Assembly (NCBI GenBank): GCA_028554795.2
Contig: CM068838.1
Location: 130,049,428 to 130,113,427, forward strand
Origin: Sinohyriopsis cumingii
Lineage: Eukaryota > Mollusca > Bivalvia > Unionida > Unionidae
Length of the DNA stretch: 64,000 bases
Direction of reading: 5' to 3'
Position numbers and translations under genes: made by a program. Shown here in pieces: positions 19,332 through 31,771 of this stretch (positions within the stretch are counted from its first letter, which is position 1; every line of letters starts with the position of its first letter). The notes beneath the pieces were generated by a model, which was not told the DNA's origin, searched no databases, and saw only the letters and a list, made by a program, of their open reading frames with translations.

Positions 19332-21789
19332 TTAAAATAATTTTCATTTTCTTTCATCTAAAATTTATTAGAAAAATTGTATAGGTTAGGGATGCTATTG
19401 AAATGCCATCTGAAATGATTTATGTCTATATTATTTTCAAATTTCCACATTGTCCTGATGTTAATTTTTACAAGCAAGGAGTAAAGTCTGCTAGTTGAAC
19501 TCTTTGAAACTTGTCTACCTGATTTCTAATTAATTACCGGATGTAGACTTTAGCAGGCAATATTGTCGTACACATACGGCTCCGATTCGGAAGTAATCTA
19601 CAAATGTGCCATTAAATGCCATCGGAAATTGATCTACAGTACGAAACTGGAGTGATCGATTTTGTGGTACATGCACGTATCGAATATTATGGACATAAAT
19701 AATCCAATTACAGAATTTTCATGCAATCTAACGAACTTCACGGTCATGGTAGGCCACTCACTGCATATCAACTCTACTTAAATGATCATAGGTTTTTGAC
19801 GTTTCGTGTTTCATACTTCAGAAATGAAGTGCGAGAAATATTTAATCTGGTCATTCTAGCGTAGGATAAACCCATATTTCGGTACCAATGATGCATTACA
19901 AGCATTCACCATTCAACATGCAAACCTTTTCTGTAGGATAGCCCCGGTGTAACTTATAATAAAAGCGCTGGATATTACCCAAGATGTACCAGATTTGGAC
20001 TAAATTTCTTTCTTACATATGTAGCATATATATGCAATTATTATTCAAATGAATATATATCATGTCATATACCTGAAACATCAGTTTGATCCAGACAAAA
20101 CATGATTGCATGGTTTTCACTCCAAGGTGTTAAAGTCTCTCTTTGGACCCTTAGTACTATTATGTGGATTAGTACAGGTGATTCATTGCTTTCGATTACA
20201 TGGAACCATTGTAAATGTTTCAGGACCTGTCACTACAACTGGAGCAATGTGTAATTTGCTTTAGAAAAATTACTTAGTCATTTGTGCAATCATTTCCTTG
20301 AATGAAAAAGTTTAATTTGTTCAGTCGTGCTGACAGATATAGCGATAGTTAGGCAGACGTTTAGGATCCTGATCTGGACACCAGTGACGAATTTAAAGCG
20401 TGAAAGTTTGGAACTGAATAATCTCAGCAGTTAAAATATTTCTGATGAGTGGAAAGAAAGACTTGTATTATTTTGTAACACTAGTTGGCACTTAACGTGA
20501 GTATGCGAATGTTCATGCAAGTATTATCTCGGCAGTTTGGCATTTCTTGAAATGCCAGTGGTTCTGAAACTTTTTCAATCTCCCGCAAAGTATACACAAG
20601 TGGCATACTGTCTCGAGAAACATTTATTGACACTAGATAATATCTTTTAAACTATTTGAGGCCGCCCAACTTCCATAGCAAAACCCTAGCTGTAAATTTG
20701 AGTCAAATATTGTAACATGCTTCATTGTTCAGAAAAAGTAAAATAAACAAGTTGAAAACATTTATTTTTACAACTGATCCATTGAGTTATTTGCAGAACC
20801 TTTTTCTATCTAGATCAGACATAACAAGAAAACTTCATTGTTGATCAGTATCGCAAGGACACCCTTGTGTTTGAAACATATTTTTAGTATGGCATAATAT
20901 GGCTTTCCATTTGGACTGCAATGATGAGATAAATTGTACCATGCAAAAAACCTCACTGAAGCAAATGCAACTAAACTACGCATTACGTACGTCTCCGTTG
21001 CTCCTAATGAAAGAAGTACAAGTGTTATATATGTACAATTCTGTCATTGTTTACAATTATCACTGCACTAATCTAGTTAAAGAACTGTTATTGCATCATA
21101 TTGTGAGCCCTAAGAAAATCATAAATACGTATTCTCCATATTTATGTGAGATTTATTTGCATGTGAGAAGTGCTACCTGCATGGAATAGAAAAAATAAAT
21201 AAACATACAAAATAAAAAATATTCGCTGTGTTCAGCCTTTCGACCTTTACGTAGGCAGAGAAAGCAGGCCTAAAATGGGTAGATTTAATACCATATAAAT
21301 TTTTGTGTAATGTTATGATTGGATTCAAATCAAAGCAATTTACATTTTCTGCATGAGTGAGTTTGTAAGTCTTGTTGTGTAGTATACAGTCTCTCTTAAT
21401 GGCAAAATTTGTAAATTGGTTTCTTTTCATTAATATTTTGCTAAATGTTTGAACAGTTGAAAGATGTTTTTCAGCGATGTTGCAACAGGTACATGTATAG
21501 TCATACAAGTGGAGCATCACATGTAAGAAAGAGAGATGAACAGTAATTCGTATGGATCTATAAAGCAAAAACTTATTTCAAATGAGCTATCGACAGAGTT
21601 ATAATTACATCATGAATAAGCGACTCTCATATCTGATTTTATTTTTATATAAGTAAAATCACTACAGTTCTAAAAACCAAACATAATCATAGTTAAGCTG
21701 AAAACGAATACCAGTTTTAAAAATATGTTACATTTTATTGATCCTTTTTGGGAAGAATATATTAATCACAAATTGTTCTTACTGGCGTT
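19332..21789. repeat. S1 spacer, copy 1
   Basis: This is 2,458 bp of AT-rich, non-LINE DNA. I find no gene: the open frames at 20899-21189 (+, 96 aa) and 21173-21568 (-, 131 aa) have no recognisable domain and occur only because the spacer is repeated. A small perfect palindrome ggcatttcttgaaatgcc is at 20539-20556. The right end (tcttactggcgt, 21777-21788) is half of the target-site duplication seen around H. Compared with the other copies it has T at 19672 and ccagttttaaaa near the right end. Confidence 0.85.
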
Positions 21790-22342
21790 CCCCCTGCGGG
21801 TCCGGGGTTGTAGAATTGGCCCGACGTGCCTCGCTACGTGTCGTAAAAGGCGACTAAGTAGAGGCAACCTGTTTGCCGTTGGTTGCGTCCCGTGTCGGGG
21901 GAGGAAAGGATCCTGGTAGTTGAGCAGTGGCTTTCCCTGCAATACACTACTTTGGCCTCTACTTCTCTTAGACGGGTGGTCGGGATGGGCCCGGTTCCGA
22001 CAAATCGGCTGGTCACGCGCAGCCCTAGGAGGTCTTTATTAACTTTCTCACCTTCTTTCTCTCTCTCCTTGTATCTCTCTTGATACCACCGTTGCCCCTA
22101 TATTCTTTTCCTTTATATTTCCCTTTTCCAAGTCTTAGAAGGCTTCCTAGAAGGCGGTGGCTTAACGGGTCAATCGGGGGGTAATTTTACCGACCTTAGA
22201 AACTGGCGACTTCAAGGTCAATCAAAGGTAATTTTATCAACTGAGTATGGCATTTGTGTATCCCTGGCACTTGAAAAGTGTCCCCTTGTTGGACTCCTTG
22301 GTGGGTGGGGAGCACGGGTGCTGAATGTTTAATCTAGCCATC

Positions 22343-23545
22343 ATGGATAATTCCAAAAAAAATCAAAATAAAAGATCGAAACCCTTATCAGATTCTGACG
22401 ATGCACCATGTAGTGTGGAGTCATTTCCACGCTTCATGGTCATACAGTCAAAAGATGCCACGAAACCGCTTGCCGCACTATCTCCATTTGTCATCGAAAA
22501 GACTATCACAGGATCGATTGGCACACCCAAAAGTGTTAAAAAGTTGAAATCGGGTTGTCTTCTTATTGAGTGTGAGCGACGAGGTCAATCAGACAATATC
22601 AGGAAAATGAAAACGTTCTTTGATATCCCAGTAACCTCATTCGCTCACACCACACTGAATACGTCCAAAGGCGTGATTCGCTGCCGTGACTTGGCTGGAG
22701 TCACCGACGCTGACATCATCGAAGGAATGAAAGGTGAAGGTGTCACTGCAGTCCGACGAATACGTATTAAACGTAATAACAATCTGCAGGACACCAACAC
22801 CATTGTACTCACCTTCAACAGGCCAACTGTACCCAAAGTGGTAAAAGTTGGCTTTTTGCAAGTAAAGGTAGAGATTTACATTCCCAACCCCCTTCGGTGT
22901 TATAAATGTCAAAAATACGGCCATCACGAAGACCGCTGCTCCAAGAGCCAAATATGTGGCCGATGCGGAGACAATGCTCATCAGGAATCTGATTGTAGAG
23001 CAACTCCGCATTGTGTCAACTGCGGAAAAGAGCACCACGCAAATTCCAAGGATTGCGATACCTGGAAACAGGAGAAGGAAATTCAGAGGGTAAAATACAC
23101 AAATAATATTCCCTATCCAGAAGCCAGAAAAATTGTACAGGCAAAAACAGCCCATCCTGGCCCATCCTTCTCCACTGTAGTGAAGAGCAATCCTAAAACA
23201 ACGAAGGACGCTCAAACACAAACAGAAGCACCCGATTCAACCCCAAATTCAAACACCCCCCATTACCAAGCACAGAAAAACACGGCATCTACTCAGACTA
23301 CATTTAATAATACCCAACAACCTAAATCACCAAAGAGTAAAAAATCTCACGGAAACAGGCAACAAAAGGGGTCAGATGACCCCATCAAACTTTATAACAG
23401 GTTTGGAGACATCGAGAGCATGGATGCAGAAGAATCTGCTCTTTGCGCTCAAGGGAACTCCAGACCTAACAAACAAAAAATTCACCCCCGTACTTCCTCC
23501 AGAGAAATAACCAAACAAATTCCCTCTGCGAAAGGTCTAACATAG
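22343..23545 (+). CDS. ORF1 with frameshifted C-terminus (copy E)
   Basis: This is a gag-like protein of 400 aa: RRM-like block, three CCHC knuckles, low-complexity tail. An upstream in-frame ATG at 22325 exists because of a G (ctgaATGttt), but it has a poor context. The MDNSKK ATG at 22343 (atcATGG) matches the starts of B and C, so I chose it. Near 23,470 there is one more A than in H (cctaacaaac instead of cctaacaac), which replaces the normal last ~12 residues (NKKFTPVLPPEK-like) with ~24 unrelated ones and moves the stop to within 27 nt of the ORF2 start position. The zinc knuckles are unaffected. The same change occurs in F and G. Confidence 0.88.
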   Translation: MDNSKKNQNKRSKPLSDSDDAPCSVESFPRFMVIQSKDATKPLAALSPFVIEKTITGSIGTPKSVKKLKSGCLLIECERRGQSDNIRKMKTFFDIPVTSFAHTTLNTSKGVIRCRDLAGVTDADIIEGMKGEGVTAVRRIRIKRNNNLQDTNTIVLTFNRPTVPKVVKVGFLQVKVEIYIPNPLRCYKCQKYGHHEDRCSKSQICGRCGDNAHQESDCRATPHCVNCGKEHHANSKDCDTWKQEKEIQRVKYTNNIPYPEARKIVQAKTAHPGPSFSTVVKSNPKTTKDAQTQTEAPDSTPNSNTPHYQAQKNTASTQTTFNNTQQPKSPKSKKSHGNRQQKGSDDPIKLYNRFGDIESMDAEESALCAQGNSRPNKQKIHPRTSSREITKQIPSAKGLT

Positions 23546-23572
23546 CTCCACAATCTTTAATTTAAATTTATA

Positions 23573-26500
23573 ACGAAAAACACTATCATACAATGGAATT
23601 GTCGAGGACTTAAAGCAAATTACAATGATCTTCTCCTGCTTTTAAACGAACATGATCCTGCGGTACTATGCCTTCAAGAAACATACTTGAAAGATACGGA
23701 CAACATCACATTTAAAAACTACTCCCTGTTTAACACCTGCTCTCCAAATGTTGATAGGGCATCAGGAGGAGTTTCTGTTATTGTGAACAACAGAGCTCTT
23801 CATAGTTTCATTCCTTTAAACACCAATTTACAAGCCATTGCTGTAAGCGTCACTCTACATCGAGTGATTACATTTTGCTCTATTTATTTACCACCAAACA
23901 CTAACCTAGTACCAAACGAACTCGATAATCTTGTTCAACAGCTCCCCGCACCCTTTGTTTTACTCGGGGATTTTAATGCCCATAACATTTTATGGGGATC
24001 GAATCATGTAAGTGACAGAGGTCACAAAGTTGAAGACTTTATTTCTAGACACGATCTGTGTCTATATAATACCAAAACACCTACATATTTACACCCAGGC
24101 ACGGGTACATACACATGCATCGATTTGACAATTTGTTCTCCTTCGCTGCTTTTAGACTATGAATGGAAGGTCGCTGATGACCTTCACAGCAGTGATAACT
24201 TCCCAATCTCCCTTGTAAATCATAACTCTACAATTGATGACGTAATTCCACAATGGAATATAAAGAAGGCCGACTGGGCCAAATTCGAAACACTCTGTAA
24301 AACCAGGCTGAATGAGGATACAGTTTTCAATGTTAACGACCCCATTCAGCATTTTACATCTATTTTAACTGACATTGCAGAAGAATATATCCCCAAGTCC
24401 TCAGCAAACTGTAAAAGAACCCTAAAACCTTGACTCACTAAGGAATGTAAGGAAGCCATACGGCAACGCCGAGAAGCCTTGAAAAAATTTAACAATCATC
24501 CGACGCCCGAGAATTTAAGTAAATATCGTATTCTCCGGGCCAAAGCTCGCCGCACAATCAAAGAAAGTAAACGAGCATCATGGATGAAATATGTTTCCTC
24601 TTTAAACTCTCGTTCCTCAATTAAGAAAGTTTGGGACACGATCCGAAAAATAAACGGAAAGAGAAAACACAATTCTTTCCGACATCTAAAAGTGAACAAT
24701 AACATTCTTAGCTCAAAACGTGACATAGCAAATGTTCTTGCTGATACATTCTCTAAAAATTCGTCATCATCTAATTATTCCGAAGCCTTCCAAAAATTGA
24801 AAACTCAAAAAGAAAAGTCACGTTTAAAATTCACATCCAACAACTTGGAAAGCTACAACCAGCTGTTTTCACTATCAGAACTTATGGAGGCTTTAGACAA
24901 GGCCCATGATACTTCCGCTGGGCCTGACAAAATACATTACCAGTTTTTAAAACATCTTCCAGAATCATCTTTAACATCTCTTTTAAAACTCTTCAATGAT
25001 TTATGGATTACTGGTAACCTACCTAAAATCTGGAAAGAAGCAACAGTAATACCAGTTCCCAAACCCGGTAAAGATAGCGAAGATCCTACCAACTATCGAC
25101 CTATTGCACTTACAAGCTGCATGTGCAAAACAATGGAACGAATGATCAATTCTCGGCTTGTATGGTACCTGGAAACTAACAATTTAATATCTCCTTTCCA
25201 AAGTGGCTTTCGTTATGGACGGAGCACCAACGATCATCTGGTTAGACTAGAAACATTCATTCGCGATGCATTTATTAAGAAAGAACATTTAGTAGCGGTT
25301 TTCTTTGATTTAGAAAAGGCCTATGACACAACATGGAAGTACGGGATACTAAATGACCTGAACGATCTAGGTCTAAAAGGCCGTCTGCCCTCTTTCATAT
25401 CCAACTTCCTCTCCGACAGAGAATTCAAGGTACGTGTGGGCTCTACTCTCTCAGATTTGCACGAGCAAGAGATGGGTGTGCCCCAGGGCAGTATTTTATC
25501 TGTGACACTTTTCAATATCAAAATTAATAACATCACCAAGTGTTTGACTACTGGTGTGGATTGCTCACTATATGTTGATGATTTTCTCATATGTTATCGG
25601 TCAAAGCACATGCATACAATTGAAAGACAACTACAGCAAAATATCAACAAGATTCAAAATTGGGCTAGTACGAACGGTTTCAAATTCTCGAAATCAAAAA
25701 CGGTATGTATGCATTTCTGTCAATTACGACGACACCACGATGAACCTAAACTCACGCTGGACGGAACACCTATTCCAGTTGTTGAGGAAACAAAATTTTT
25801 GGGTATTATCTTTGACAGAAAACTGACCTTTATTCCACACCTAAAGAACTTGAAAGCCAAATGCTTAAAAGCACTTGACCTACTTAAAGTAGTAGCGCAC
25901 ACTGACTGGGGTGCTGATAGAAAAGTCATCCTGAATTTATATAGAACGTTTATTCGCTCCAAACTAGACTATGGTTGCGTTGTGTATGGTTCTGCCAGAA
26001 AATCGTATCTTAAAATGCTTGATCCAATTCATCATCAGGGAATAAGACTGGCTCTGGGAGCATTTAAAACATCCCCGTGTGAAAGCCTTCTAGCTGAGGC
26101 GAATGAACCATCGTTATCGCATCGTAGAGAAATGCTTTCCGCACAGTATGCTCTCAAATTAAAATCAAACCCTCTGAATCCTGCTTTTTCGGCTGTTTTT
26201 CAACCCAAATACAAAACTTTATACAAAAATAAACCAAACGCCATACCTTCCTTTGGCATTAGAATATCATCCAGCCTTGAGACTACAAATATAGATCTTT
26301 CAAAAATTCAGAAAACATCCATCTCCGAAACACCACCCTGGCTAATTAAACAACCAAAAGTACGTTTTACGCTACACGATGGAAAAAAATCCGAAACAAA
26401 CCCTTCTATCTTCCACAACTCTTACCATGAACTCCTCACCGAATTTAAAAACTACACCAGAATTTACACTGATGGCTCAAAGGATGAGGAAAAGGCTGCT

Positions 26501-27253
26501 GCAGCCTTTGTTTGTGGAAATCACACAACGCAAGTTCGCTTACCAAATGGAGCATCAACTTTTACAGCCGAAATCAGAGCAATAGACCTTGCTCTGCAAC
26601 ATATAGAAAAGAACTGTATTTTAAACAGTATCATCTTCTCCGACTCGCTATCAGTACTCCAGTCACTACACAATAGAAAACTGGAGAACCCATTATTGAA
26701 AAACATACTCGTAAAAAATACCGAGCTGAGTGTCTCCCACAATATAATATACTTTTGGTTACCTAGCCACATTGGTATTAAAGGTAACGAAAAAGCAGAT
26801 CGCGCTGCTAAAATGGCCCTTTCTCAAGAACCATCTGATTTTAAAATACCATATACTGATTTTAAACCTTGTATCAGAAAGTTCTTACGTCAGAAGTGGC
26901 AGGCATCATGGAATGATGCTGTAAATAACAAACTTCATGCAATCAAACCAACTCTAGGAGAATGGACTCCTTCCTACAGAACCATTCGTAGGGAGGAGGT
27001 AGTCATTGCAAGAATCCGAATTGGTCATACTTATATCACCCACACCCACATACTAAAAGGTGAAGACCCACCAGAGTGCGTTTCTTGCAATGAACCATTC
27101 ACTGTCAAGCACTTTATGATAGAGTGCTTTGACCTACAACCTACGCGCGATCGTTATTACGTTGTGCATGACATGAAAGAACTTTTTGATAATATAAACA
27201 TCACTCGTATTATCGAGTTCTTGAAAGCCGTAAATATTTACTCTAAACTCTGA
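23573..27253 (+). pseudogene. ORF2, inactivated (copy E)
   Basis: The frame aligns with the intact 1226-codon ORF2 but carries three lesions. The start ATG is ACG (23573-23575). The endonuclease motif SSDHFP reads SSDNFP, so the catalytic His209 is Asn (24197-24199). Trp287 is a TGA stop (24431-24433). After the stop the frame remains open for over 900 codons, including FDLEKAYD, YVDD and all RNase H motifs. A private Pro to Ser change occurs in EANEPSLS. The same three lesions in F, G and H show common descent of the array from one dead copy. Confidence 0.92.
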
Positions 27254-27530
27254 CTTTTATGCTATCACCTTGTGCAGTTTTATGCAATATACATTCCGTC
27301 CCATTTTAATAGCTATTCATCTTTTTTACATCTCCCGTTGATCGGGAAGCTTTATTTTGCACCGTTACCATCTTACCGTTTTTAATTTCAACCATTTGTT
27401 CTTTTATATCGCTGATCGATATAGAACCTTTTATAAGTTTTTAAAGATTATACAAGTAACACTTTGTTTGGCGCTAAATAGCCTAAAAGTGCTCATGCGC
27501 CGTTAAAAAACAAACAATCAATCAATCAAT

Positions 27531-29988
27531 TTAAAATAATTTTCATTTTCTTTCATCTAAAATTTATTAGAAAAATTGTATAGGTTAGGGATGCTATTGA
27601 AATGCCATCTGAAATGATTTATGTCTATATTATTTTCAAATTTCCACATTGTCCTGATGTTAATTTTTACAAGCAAGGAGTAAAGTCTGCTAGTTGAACT
27701 CTTTGAAACTTGTCTACCTGATTTCTAATTAATTACCGGATGTAGACTTTAGCAGGCAATATTGTCGTACACATACGGCTCCGATTCGGAAGTAATCTAC
27801 AAATGTGCCATTAAATGCCATCGGAAATTGATCTACAGTACGAAACTGGAGTGATCGATTTTGTGGTACAGGCACGTATCGAATATTATGGACATAAATA
27901 ATCCAATTACAGAATTTTCATGCAATCTAACGAACTTCACGGTCATGGTAGGCCACTCACTGCATATCAACTCTACTTAAATGATCATAGGTTTTTGACG
28001 TTTCGTGTTTCATACTTCAGAAATGAAGTGCGAGAAATATTTAATCTGGTCATTCTAGCGTAGGATAAACCCATATTTCGGTACCAATGATGCATTACAA
28101 GCATTCACCATTCAACATGCAAACCTTTTCTGTAGGATAGCCCCGGTGTAACTTATAATAAAAGCGCTGGATATTACCCAAGATGTACCAGATTTGGACT
28201 AAATTTCTTTCTTACATATGTAGCATATATATGCAATTATTATTCAAATGAATATATATCATGTCATATACCTGAAACATCAGTTTGATCCAGACAAAAC
28301 ATGATTGCATGGTTTTCACTCCAAGGTGTTAAAGTCTCTCTTTGGACCCTTAGTACTATTATGTGGATTAGTACAGGTGATTCATTGCTTTCGATTACAT
28401 GGAACCATTGTAAATGTTTCAGGACCTGTCACTACAACTGGAGCAATGTGTAATTTGCTTTAGAAAAATTACTTAGTCATTTGTGCAATCATTTCCTTGA
28501 ATGAAAAAGTTTAATTTGTTCAGTCGTGCTGACAGATATAGCGATAGTTAGGCAGACGTTTAGGATCCTGATCTGGACACCAGTGACGAATTTAAAGCGT
28601 GAAAGTTTGGAACTGAATAATCTCAGCAGTTAAAATATTTCTGATGAGTGGAAAGAAAGACTTGTATTATTTTGTAACACTAGTTGGCACTTAACGTGAG
28701 TATGCGAATGTTCATGCAAGTATTATCTCGGCAGTTTGGCATTTCTTGAAATGCCAGTGGTTCTGAAACTTTTTCAATCTCCCGCAAAGTATACACAAGT
28801 GGCATACTGTCTCGAGAAACATTTATTGACACTAGATAATATCTTTTAAACTATTTGAGGCCGCCCAACTTCCATAGCAAAACCCTAGCTGTAAATTTGA
28901 GTCAAATATTGTAACATGCTTCATTGTTCAGAAAAAGTAAAATAAACAAGTTGAAAACATTTATTTTTACAACTGATCCATTGAGTTATTTGCAGAACCT
29001 TTTTCTATCTAGATCAGACATAACAAGAAAACTTCATTGTTGATCAGTATCGCAAGGACACCCTTGTGTTTGAAACATATTTTTAGTATGGCATAATATG
29101 GCTTTCCATTTGGACTGCAATGATGAGATAAATTGTACCATGCAAAAAACCTCACTGAAGCAAATGCAACTAAACTACGCATTACGTACGTCTCCGTTGC
29201 TCCTAATGAAAGAAGTACAAGTGTTATATATGTACAATTCTGTCATTGTTTACAATTATCACTGCACTAATCTAGTTAAAGAACTGTTATTGCATCATAT
29301 TGTGAGCCCTAAGAAAATCATAAATACGTATTCTCCATATTTATGTGAGATTTATTTGCATGTGAGAAGTGCTACCTGCATGGAATAGAAAAAATAAATA
29401 AACATACAAAATAAAAAATATTCGCTGTGTTCAGCCTTTCGACCTTTACGTAGGCAGAGAAAGCAGGCCTAAAATGGGTAGATTTAATACCATATAAATT
29501 TTTGTGTAATGTTATGATTGGATTCAAATCAAAGCAATTTACATTTTCTGCATGAGTGAGTTTGTAAGTCTTGTTGTGTAGTATACAGTCTCTCTTAATG
29601 GCAAAATTTGTAAATTGGTTTCTTTTCATTAATATTTTGCTAAATGTTTGAACAGTTGAAAGATGTTTTTCAGCGATGTTGCAACAGGTACATGTATAGT
29701 CATACAAGTGGAGCATCACATGTAAGAAAGAGAGATGAACAGTAATTCGTATGGATCTATAAAGCAAAAACTTATTTCAAATGAGCTATCGACAGAGTTA
29801 TAATTACATCATGAATAAGCGACTCTCATATCTGATTTTATTTTTATATAAGTAAAATCACTACAGTTCTAAAAACCAAACATAATCATAGTTAAGCTGA
29901 AAACGAATACCAATTTCAAAAATATGTTACATTTTATTGATCCTTTTTGGGAAGAATATATTAATCACAAATTGTTCTTACTGGCGTT
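27531..29988. repeat. S1 spacer, copy 2
   Basis: This is the same 2,458-bp spacer, without a gene. It has G at 27871 (T in copies 1 and 3) and ccaatttcaaaa near the right end. Confidence 0.88.
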
Positions 29989-30541
29989 CCCCCTGCGGGT
30001 CCGGGGTTGTAGAATTGGCCCGACGTGCCTCGCTACGTGTCGTAAAAGGCGACTAAGTAGAGGCAACCTGTTTGCCGTTGGTTGCGTCCCGTGTCGGGGG
30101 AGGAAAGGATCCTGGTAGTTGAGCAGTGGCTTTCCCTGCAATACACTACTTTGGCCTCTACTTCTCTTAGACGGGTGGTCGGGATGGGCCCGGTTCCGAC
30201 AAATCGGCTGGTCACGCGCAGCCCTAGGAGGTCTTTATTAACTTTCTCACCTTCTTTCTCTCTCTCCTTGTATCTCTCTTGATACCACCGTTGCCCCTAT
30301 ATTCTTTTCCTTTATATTTCCCTTTTCCAAGTCTTAGAAGGCTTCCTAGAAGGCGGTGGCTTAACGGGTCAATCGGGGGGTAATTTTACCGACCTTAGAA
30401 ACTGGCGACTTCAAGGTCAATCAAAGGTAATTTTATCAACTGAGTATGGCATTTGTGTATCCCTGGCACTTGAAAAGTGTCCCCTTGTTGGGCTCCTTGG
30501 TGGGTGGGGAGCACGGGTGCTGAATGTTTAATCTAGCCATC

Positions 30542-31744
30542 ATGGATAATTCCAAAAAAAATCAAAATAAAAGATCGAAACCCTTATCAGATTCTGACGA
30601 TGCACCATGTAGTGTGGAGTCATTTCCACGCTTCATGGTCATACAGTCAAAAGATGCCACGAAACCACTTGCCGCACTATCTCCATTTGTCATCGAAAAG
30701 ACTATCACAGGATCGATTGGCACACCCAAAAGTGTTAAAAAGTTGAAATCGGGTTGTCTTCTTATTGAGTGTGAGCGACGAGGTCAATCAGACAATATCA
30801 GGAAAATGAAAACGTTCTTTGATATCCCAGTAACCTCATTCGCTCACACCACACTGAATACGTCCAAAGGCGTGATTCGCTGCCGTGACTTGGCTGGAGT
30901 CACCGACGCTGACATCATCGAAGGAATGAAAGGTGAAGGTGTCACTGCAGTCCGACGAATACGTATTAAACGTAATAACAATCTGCAGGACACCAACACC
31001 ATTGTACTCACCTTCAACAGGCCAACTGTACCCAAAGTGGTAAAAGTTGGCTTTTTGCAAGTAAAGGTAGAGATTTACATTCCCAACCCCCTTCGGTGTT
31101 ATAAATGTCAAAAATACGGCCATCACGAAGACCGCTGCTCCAAGAGCCAAATATGTGGCCGATGCGGAGACAATGCTCATCAGGAATCTGATTGTAGAGC
31201 AACTCCGCATTGTGTCAACTGCGGAAAAGAGCACCACGCAAATTCCAAGGATTGCGATACCTGGAAACAGGAGAAGGAAATTCAGAGGGTAAAATACACA
31301 AATAATATTCCCTATCCAGAAGCCAGAAAAATTGTACAGGCAAAAACAGCCCATCCTGGCCCATCCTTCTCCACTGTAGTGAAGAGCAATCCTAAAACAA
31401 CGAAGGACGCTCAAACACAAACAGAAGCACCCGATTCAACCCCAAATTCAAACACCCCCCATTACCAAGCACAGAAAAACACGGCATCTACTCAGACTAC
31501 ATTTAATAATACCCAACAACCTAAATCACCAAAGAGTAAAAAATCTCACGGAAACAGGCAACAAAAGGGGTCAGATGACCCCATCAAACTTTATAACAGG
31601 TTTGGAGACATCGAGAGCATGGATGCAGAAGAATCTGCTCTTTGCGCTCAAGGGAACTCCAGACCTAACAAACAAAAAATTCACCCCCGTACTTCCTCCA
31701 GAGAAATAACCAAACAAATTCCCTCTGCGAAAGGTCTAACATAG
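30542..31744 (+). CDS. ORF1 with frameshifted C-terminus (copy F)
   Basis: This 400-aa gag-like protein has a protein sequence identical to ORF1 of E, including the extra A near 31,669 that frameshifts the last residues. I chose the start at MDNSKK (30542) by homology and context, not the poorer ATG at 30524. The RRM-like block and three CCHC knuckles are intact, so nucleic-acid binding may be preserved even though the partner ORF2 is dead. It could in principle act in trans with the products of B or C. Confidence 0.87.
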   Translation: MDNSKKNQNKRSKPLSDSDDAPCSVESFPRFMVIQSKDATKPLAALSPFVIEKTITGSIGTPKSVKKLKSGCLLIECERRGQSDNIRKMKTFFDIPVTSFAHTTLNTSKGVIRCRDLAGVTDADIIEGMKGEGVTAVRRIRIKRNNNLQDTNTIVLTFNRPTVPKVVKVGFLQVKVEIYIPNPLRCYKCQKYGHHEDRCSKSQICGRCGDNAHQESDCRATPHCVNCGKEHHANSKDCDTWKQEKEIQRVKYTNNIPYPEARKIVQAKTAHPGPSFSTVVKSNPKTTKDAQTQTEAPDSTPNSNTPHYQAQKNTASTQTTFNNTQQPKSPKSKKSHGNRQQKGSDDPIKLYNRFGDIESMDAEESALCAQGNSRPNKQKIHPRTSSREITKQIPSAKGLT

Positions 31745-31771
31745 CTCCACAATCTTTAATTTAAATTTATA

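Larger units (their letters stand above)
21790..27530 (+). mobile_element. LINE copy E (chimeric, ORF2 dead)
   Basis: The 5'UTR is 21790-22342, with the 5-nt ggctt segment absent from B/C. ORF1 is at 22343-23545, broken ORF2 at 23573-27253, and the CAAT tail ends at 27530. The body matches F, G and H, but the last ~250 nt match D (all five diagnostic 3'UTR variants), so a crossover lies between about 26,755 and 27,290. The right neighbour is S1 copy 2 with no independent target-site duplication, which supports a recombination junction rather than an insertion. Confidence 0.92.

Noticed and set aside
20899..21568. Open frames of 96 aa (+) and 131 aa (-) in each S1 copy as possible host genes
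   Set aside because: They have no domain, no homologous motif and AT-rich composition. They recur only because S1 is duplicated. I cannot support them as genes.
22325..22342. Upstream in-frame ATG of ORF1 in E-J (MFNLAI...)
   Set aside because: Its context (tgaATGt) is weak, and B and C lack it because of a G to T difference. The MDNSKK/MENQK start is shared by all full copies.
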